From the NCBI RefSeq assembly GCF_000702325.1, contig NZ_KL370891.1:1631306-1695305 (forward strand): DNA of 64,000 nt. The letters run 5' to 3'. Both the position numbers and the translations under genes were made by a program. The DNA comes from Thiomicrorhabdus sp. Milos-T2. GTDB lineage: Bacteria > Pseudomonadota > Gammaproteobacteria > Thiomicrospirales > Thiomicrospiraceae. Shown piece by piece: positions 59,633 through 64,000 of the stretch. How positions within the stretch are numbered: position 1 is the first letter of the stretch; every line of letters begins with the position of its first letter. The notes beneath the pieces were generated by a model that saw nothing but the letters and a program-made list of their open reading frames with translations, did not search any database and had not been told where the DNA came from.

Positions 59633-59666
59633 GATGACTTAATCCTTATTAAGGTTATGTAACTAA

Positions 59667-59850
59667 GAGACCTTTGCACTAGATAGGTACGAAAGAAAAA
59701 TGAGGTAAAATTTACCTGATTGCGGCGGAAAGCGCAGGGAATAGCTAGCTATTCGCAAGTTGTCGTCCAACGGAAGTACCCTTGGGGTACAACAAAAATC
59801 AGACAAATTTTAACCATTTTTACTCGTGCATACTCTCGTACAAAGGTCTC
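59667..59850 (-). mobile_element. MITE copy H (184 bp)
   Basis: Reverse orientation, same module content as copy D. Target duplication ACTAA on both sides. Confidence 0.9.
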
Positions 59851-59870
59851 ACTAAGTTAATATTATGTAA

Positions 59871-60047
59871 CTAAGGGGTTACAAACCAAACCGATATTAA
59901 ATATAAAAACGCCATACTTGCCAAAATGGTTGCAACCCAAAATAAAAATACAAACCCAATATTAACGGGTTTTCTTATGGCGTTTAGGATCAACCAACTA
60001 ATAACGGTTAAAACCAAAGCAACAAGTAACAGGCGTATATACATCAT
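59871..60047 (-). CDS. Small two-helix membrane protein, 58 aa
   Basis: MMYIRLLLVALVLTVISWLI and a second hydrophobic stretch (IGFVFLFWVATILASMAFLY). GGAG lies 6 bases before ATG 60047. No family recognised. A TTG reading to 60059 would start inside the ribosome site. Confidence 0.6.
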   Translation of the reverse strand: MMYIRLLLVALVLTVISWLILNAIRKPVNIGFVFLFWVATILASMAFLYLISVWFVTP

Positions 60048-60341
60048 AATAAACTCCAATTCTCTTTTAATTTTTTATTGTTAATAAGTCTATCATTCAA
60101 ATAAGATAACGTGATTGAATCATTATTATTTAGTTCATTATTTTTTTCAAAACAAACCGATATTCAAGATCTATTTGTTGTTTATTGATTGTTTAAATAA
60201 CATCTTGCGAATGAATACAGAGTTTTCGATAAATTTAAGAGTTACTCAAGTCTTCTTTCTTGACTCTAGCTGCCATTTCGTATGTAATTGCATCCAGGGT
60301 TAAAGCCCGAAACTTTTTAACAGTGCTTTAGGAGAGTACAA

Positions 60342-60647
60342 ATGAAAAATACATTAATTGCACTAGCTGCGGCTGGTTTAGTTTCTTTCGGAGCAGCTGC
60401 TCAAGCTGGTGATGCAACTGCTGGTCAATCAGCTTACGCTACTTGTGTAGGTTGTCACGGTGCCGCTGCTGAAGGTGGTGTTGGTCCTAAGCTTGCTGGT
60501 CAAGCTGCTGCTGATATCGTAGCTAAGCTTCACAAGTATAAAGCTGGTGAGCAAATGGGTCCTATGACTTCAATGATGGCTCCAATGGCTGCTGGTCTTT
60601 CTGATGCAGACATGGAAAACATCGCTGCATACGTTTCTTCTCTATAA
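60342..60647 (+). CDS. Class I cytochrome c, monohaem
   Basis: 101 aa with signal peptide (cleaved after AQA, about residue 22). Mature protein about 79 aa with CVGCH (35-39), GPKLAGQ, and a Met-rich MGPMTSMMAPMAAG giving the axial Met. Periplasmic electron carrier. AGGAG 10 bases upstream. Ala/Gly-rich with repeated GCT codons, which suggests high expression. A strong terminator follows. Confidence 0.92.
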   Translation: MKNTLIALAAAGLVSFGAAAQAGDATAGQSAYATCVGCHGAAAEGGVGPKLAGQAAADIVAKLHKYKAGEQMGPMTSMMAPMAAGLSDADMENIAAYVSSL

Positions 60648-60664
60648 TTTTAGAGCTTAACGTA

Positions 60665-60704
60665 TAAAAACCACCTTGGGTTTTGCCTTAGGTGGTTTTT
60701 TTTT
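60665..60704 (+). terminator. Terminator of the monohaem cytochrome gene
   Basis: AAAAACCACCT (60666-60676) with AGGTGGTTTTT (60690-60700), then T residues. Confidence 0.9.
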
Positions 60705-60941
60705 GCCTACAGTTTTTTGCCTACAAATTAGATAGTTAATACACTCGTACAATGAATTTAGGCAAAGCCTTATTTTTTAGACTTGATTTAATCGCCCTAT
60801 CGCTTTAAATTAAGTGATGTAAACAAACTGAGAACTTTGCACGAGATGGACTCAAAAGAATTAATGGTTTAATTTCACCAATTTTTTTTGCTTATCCCTC
60901 TCATAAAAGCTTTCAAACGACAATATCAAGAGAGAACCAAT

Positions 60942-61238
60942 ATGAAAAAACTACTGATTGCAACATTGTCAACAGGCTTACTTATTTCAGCAAATGTTCA
61001 AGCTGAAGCACCTGCTACTCCTGCTAAAGTAGCAATGTGTGTTGGCTGTCACGGTGCTAACGGAAATAGCGTTGTACCTAACTTTCCTAAATTAGCCGGT
61101 CAACATGCCAGTTATTTAGAAAAGCAATTAAAAGACTTCCGTGATGGCTTCCGTAAAGATGCAACCATGGCGGCTTTTGCAAAAGGGTTGACAGATGCAG
61201 AGGTTAAAGAATTAGCAGCGTATTACGCAGCACAATAA
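60942..61238 (+). CDS. Class I cytochrome c (c553/c4-like), monohaem
   Basis: 98 aa. Signal peptide (MKKLLIATLSTGLLISANVQ, cut near 21), CVGCH (33-37), PNFPKLAGQHASYLEKQLKDFRDGFR. A second small periplasmic carrier, not a close copy of the first. AGAGAGAA precedes ATG 60942; the in-frame reading from 60888 has no start signal. A half MITE end (GAGAACTTTGCACGAGATGG) lies just upstream at 60829. Confidence 0.92.
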   Translation: MKKLLIATLSTGLLISANVQAEAPATPAKVAMCVGCHGANGNSVVPNFPKLAGQHASYLEKQLKDFRDGFRKDATMAAFAKGLTDAEVKELAAYYAAQ

Positions 61239-61251
61239 ACTTTAACAACAT

Positions 61252-61300
61252 TGCTATTCAATAAAAAAGCGCCTTATTGGCGCTTTTTTATTGAATAGCA
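61252..61300. terminator. Bidirectional terminator, perfect 22-bp stem
   Basis: TGCTATTCAATAAAAAAGCG-CC (61252-61273), loop TTATT, and its exact complement (61279-61300). A and T tracts serve both the cytochrome gene and the convergent oxidoreductase. Confidence 0.9.
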
Positions 61301-61314
61301 TACAAAGTTCTATC

Positions 61315-64000
61315 TTAAAGTAAGACCTTCTCTACCCCGCCTTTTTGTAGCTTAGCAATAAAGTCCTCTTTCCAACTATCACCATTATGATTTTTAACCA
61401 ATTCAACAACAATATAATCAGTTTTTAAACCGGTCTCACCCTCATAACGATTAAGACCTTGCTGACATGCCGGACATGAAGTAAGAAGCTTAACATTACC
61501 CTCTTTAGCCTTTTCTTCACCCGTTAACTCAATAATGCCTTTTTTAAGCTCTTCGGCCTTTCTAAAGCGCAATTGCTCGGCAATATCAGGGCGAGAAGTT
61601 GCTAATGTACCAGCTTCAGAACAACAACGATCACTTAACTGCACTTCTTCGGCTTTTAACAAATTCTTCGCAACATCTGTACCTTCACGCAATTTCATAG
61701 GATCGTGACATGGTGCGTGGTATAGATATTTCGTTCCAGTTGCATTTTCTAGAGCAATCCCTTTTTCTTCTAAATATTCGTGTATATCCAATAAACGACA
61801 TCCAGGGAAAATACGTCCAAACTCATACTTAGTAAGCTGATCGTAACAGGTACCACAAGAGACAATGACCGTCTTTATATCAAGATAGTTCAAGGTATTA
61901 GCAACACGGTGGAACAAGGCACGGTTTTCCGCCGTAATCTGATTACCCTTCTCCTCTTGACCCGCCGCCGTTTGAGGATAACCACAACATAGATATCCAG
62001 GTGGTAATACAGTTTGAGCTCCCGCTTCAGAAAGCATAGCAATAGTAGCCATACCAATATCACTAAACAGTCTTTCAGAACCACAGCCAGGAAAATAGAA
62101 AACTGCATCAGAATCTTCATTTACCTTAGCAGGGTCTGAAACAATAGGCACAATGGTGCTGTCTTCCAGTCCAAGCACCGCTCGCATGGTTGGTTGATTA
62201 GGCCCAGTGTTAAGAGGTTTCTTCACAAAATTAATGACCTGCTGTTGAACAGGAGCAATGCTTGAAGATTTTCCTGGTATATAGCTAGTTGAGTCTTTCT
62301 TCACCAGCCCCATTGAACGGAACATTTTGTTACCCAGAGTAATAAAGTTTGCACTCCAACCAATCATTGCTTTACGCATCAGTTTAATGGTCACTGGATT
62401 CTTAGTATTTAGAAACCATAAAGCAGCTTTGGTGGTAATAGAGAAACGTTTTTTACCCATTTTAGTTAAGATATTTCGCATACGTATAGAAACATCACCA
62501 AAATCGATATCTACAGGACAAGGTGCTTCACAGTGATGGCAGGTTGTACAATGATCAGCCACATCATTCATAGCATCAAAATGCTGTAATGAAATACCAC
62601 GACGGGTTTGCTCTTCATACAAAAAGGCTTCTATCACTTGCCCTGTTGCTAAAATTTTATTGCGTGGAGAATAAAGTAAATTTGCTCTTGGAATATGCGT
62701 CTGGCAAACAGGTTTACATTTACCGCAACGTAAACAATCCTTAATATCATTATTAAGCTCATCAAGCTCATTGGCTTCTAAAATAATCGCTTCTTGATTG
62801 ACTAAACTTAATGAAGGTGTATAAGCATTATCTAAACCTGAACCAGGTAATAATTTACCTTTATTGAAATGGCCTTTTGGATCAACCTCTTTCTTGTATT
62901 TTACAAAAGCTTCTATCTTAGAAGGCTCTAAATACTGGAATTTAGTTAACCCTATTCCATGCTCTCCTGAGATAACACCACCTAATCGGTGAGCAATTTC
63001 CATGATACGGTCAACTAATGTTTCAGCAAGATGCACCATTTCATAGTTTCCTGAATGAACAGGGATGTTGGTGTGAATATTTCCATCACCAGCATGCATA
63101 TGTAAAGCAACAAAAAGTCGTGCATTACGAATCTCTGCATGAATCGTATCTAACTTATTATGTAACGCCTCAAAATCATGGCCAAGGAAGGTTTTTGCCA
63201 AAAATTCTTTTACTTCAGTTCTATAAGAAAGTACGGTTTCTCGACGTAAGAATAAACCAGCTAAAGTATCACCTTCGCGGATATTTACATGAAACTCCTC
63301 TGCTAAAAGATCCAAACACTCATTAGCTGGGCTATGTAAACGTTCTAACTTACCTAACCAGCGAGCCTTAACCGTCTTAAAATGTTCTAGCGTTTCTTCA
63401 ACCTTACCTCTAAAGTAATTAGCAGGACCAGAGATATCTTCAAAATCATCTGCCTGACTAAATTCCGGAATATCACCTTCAAAGTATTCAATATAAGCAT
63501 TCAAAATATCAACCTTGTTCTTGATAGACATCTCGATATTGATTTTCTCAATTTCAACATTGTATTCATTCAATCTATCAAGCGGTATAACAACATCTTC
63601 ATTGATCTTAAAGGCGTTAGTATGTGAAGAAATCGCCGCTGTACGTGAACGATCTAACCAAAAACGTTTACGAGCTTCATCACTTACTGCAATGAAACCT
63701 TCTGCATTTCGTTTATTGGCTAATGCCACAATTTCAGTACAAGTATTCGCAACTTCAAAGCCATTTTCGCCACAAATATCAGCAAGAAGTAACATCTTAG
63801 GAAGTTCTTTACGACTGGCTTTTGTATTATATTTTACGGCTTTAATATAACGATCATCTAAATGCTCTAGCCCTGCAATTAAGATACCTTCTTTTTTCTT
63901 AGACTCAATATAATCAAGGATTTCAACGATAGCAGGAACCGCTAAACTTAAATCGGTTCCAAAAAACTCTAAGCATACAGTACGAGTATGAGATGGCATA
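61315..64000 (-). CDS. FAD-linked, Fe-S oxidoreductase (DUF3683/GlcD-GlcF-like), N-terminus beyond window
   Basis: At least 894 aa, 5' end outside the window. The visible part starts in a FAD-linked oxidase region and contains its C-terminal cap (LHMHAGDGNIHTNIPVHSG, GGVISGEHGIGLTK). Then come two 4Fe-4S motifs (CLRCGKCKPVC and CTTCHHCEAPCP) and two CCG domains (YFPGCGSERLF, LCCGYPQ, SCGTCYDQL, HAPCHDPMK, CCSEAG, CPACQQG). This GlcD plus GlcF-type fusion oxidises a 2-hydroxy acid such as lactate or glycolate, or a related compound, and passes electrons to quinone or cytochrome. The substrate is not determined. Confidence 0.85.
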   Translation of the reverse strand, partial: MPSHTRTVCLEFFGTDLSLAVPAIVEILDYIESKKKEGILIAGLEHLDDRYIKAVKYNTKASRKELPKMLLLADICGENGFEVANTCTEIVALANKRNAEGFIAVSDEARKRFWLDRSRTAAISSHTNAFKINEDVVIPLDRLNEYNVEIEKINIEMSIKNKVDILNAYIEYFEGDIPEFSQADDFEDISGPANYFRGKVEETLEHFKTVKARWLGKLERLHSPANECLDLLAEEFHVNIREGDTLAGLFLRRETVLSYRTEVKEFLAKTFLGHDFEALHNKLDTIHAEIRNARLFVALHMHAGDGNIHTNIPVHSGNYEMVHLAETLVDRIMEIAHRLGGVISGEHGIGLTKFQYLEPSKIEAFVKYKKEVDPKGHFNKGKLLPGSGLDNAYTPSLSLVNQEAIILEANELDELNNDIKDCLRCGKCKPVCQTHIPRANLLYSPRNKILATGQVIEAFLYEEQTRRGISLQHFDAMNDVADHCTTCHHCEAPCPVDIDFGDVSIRMRNILTKMGKKRFSITTKAALWFLNTKNPVTIKLMRKAMIGWSANFITLGNKMFRSMGLVKKDSTSYIPGKSSSIAPVQQQVINFVKKPLNTGPNQPTMRAVLGLEDSTIVPIVSDPAKVNEDSDAVFYFPGCGSERLFSDIGMATIAMLSEAGAQTVLPPGYLCCGYPQTAAGQEEKGNQITAENRALFHRVANTLNYLDIKTVIVSCGTCYDQLTKYEFGRIFPGCRLLDIHEYLEEKGIALENATGTKYLYHAPCHDPMKLREGTDVAKNLLKAEEVQLSDRCCSEAGTLATSRPDIAEQLRFRKAEELKKGIIELTGEEKAKEGNVKLLTSCPACQQGLNRYEGETGLKTDYIVVELVKNHNGDSWKEDFIAKLQKGGVEKVLL

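Overview
The window looks like the chromosome of a sulfur-oxidising, autotrophic gammaproteobacterium of the Thiomicrospira / Thiomicrorhabdus / Hydrogenovibrio type. This is an inference. It rests on a flavocytochrome c sulfide dehydrogenase, several periplasmic c-type cytochromes, a SulP anion (probably bicarbonate) transporter, a secreted alpha-carbonic anhydrase, AT-rich DNA and a gammaproteobacterial gene order (thrS-infC-rpmI-rplT-pheS-pheT-ihfA-merR-tRNA-Pro; tesA divergent from ybbA-ybbP).

Layout. 1-360: left end of an IS110-family element (transposase start on the minus strand). 367-15408: mostly minus-strand housekeeping genes: HAD phosphatase, BFD-like ferredoxin, a PilZ-like protein behind a Cache sensor, SulP transporter, ppnP, DUF2721, gloA, an MFS transporter, aroC, a thioesterase, djlA, carbonic anhydrase, prmB and mog. 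15490-26788: lon, a poly-HAMP chemoreceptor, an HDOD protein, tesA and the ybbA/ybbP exporter, with decayed copies of the HDOD gene and of tesA on either side of the chemoreceptor. 27174-37083: a 48-aa protein, tRNA-Pro, the translation/IHF cluster and a second HDOD protein. 37290-41508: a thiamine-uptake locus (TPP riboswitch, TonB receptor, two small YkoF-like proteins, a methyltransferase, a PnuC-type permease) facing an APH-fold kinase. 42745: pcm. 43878-49140: an operon holding a bd-superfamily oxidase with a fused haem c domain, its partner subunit, FccA, FccB, a dihaem cytochrome c and a 32-aa membrane peptide. This could be a compact sulfide-to-oxygen respiratory chain. 49283-51289: four small accessory genes. 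51951-55306: ilvBNC. 55703-61238: orn, an M48 protease, a pterin dehydratase, rsgA and two small cytochromes c. 61315-64000: a large FAD/Fe-S oxidoreductase cut by the window edge.

Two repeat systems run through the whole window. (1) A 12-bp palindrome, ACCAGGCCTGGT, occurs in 12 exact copies plus several one- or two-base variants. It lies between genes, inside terminators and inside coding regions in different reading frames. (2) A miniature inverted-repeat element of 159-259 bp with GAGACCTTTGCACGAGA ends occurs eight times in both orientations. Six copies have perfect 5-bp target duplications, and size variants differ by hairpin-like inserts. There are further local repeats behind ilvC, at 1748-1973 and at 12263-12419. 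No CRISPR array, rRNA, prophage or replication origin was seen.
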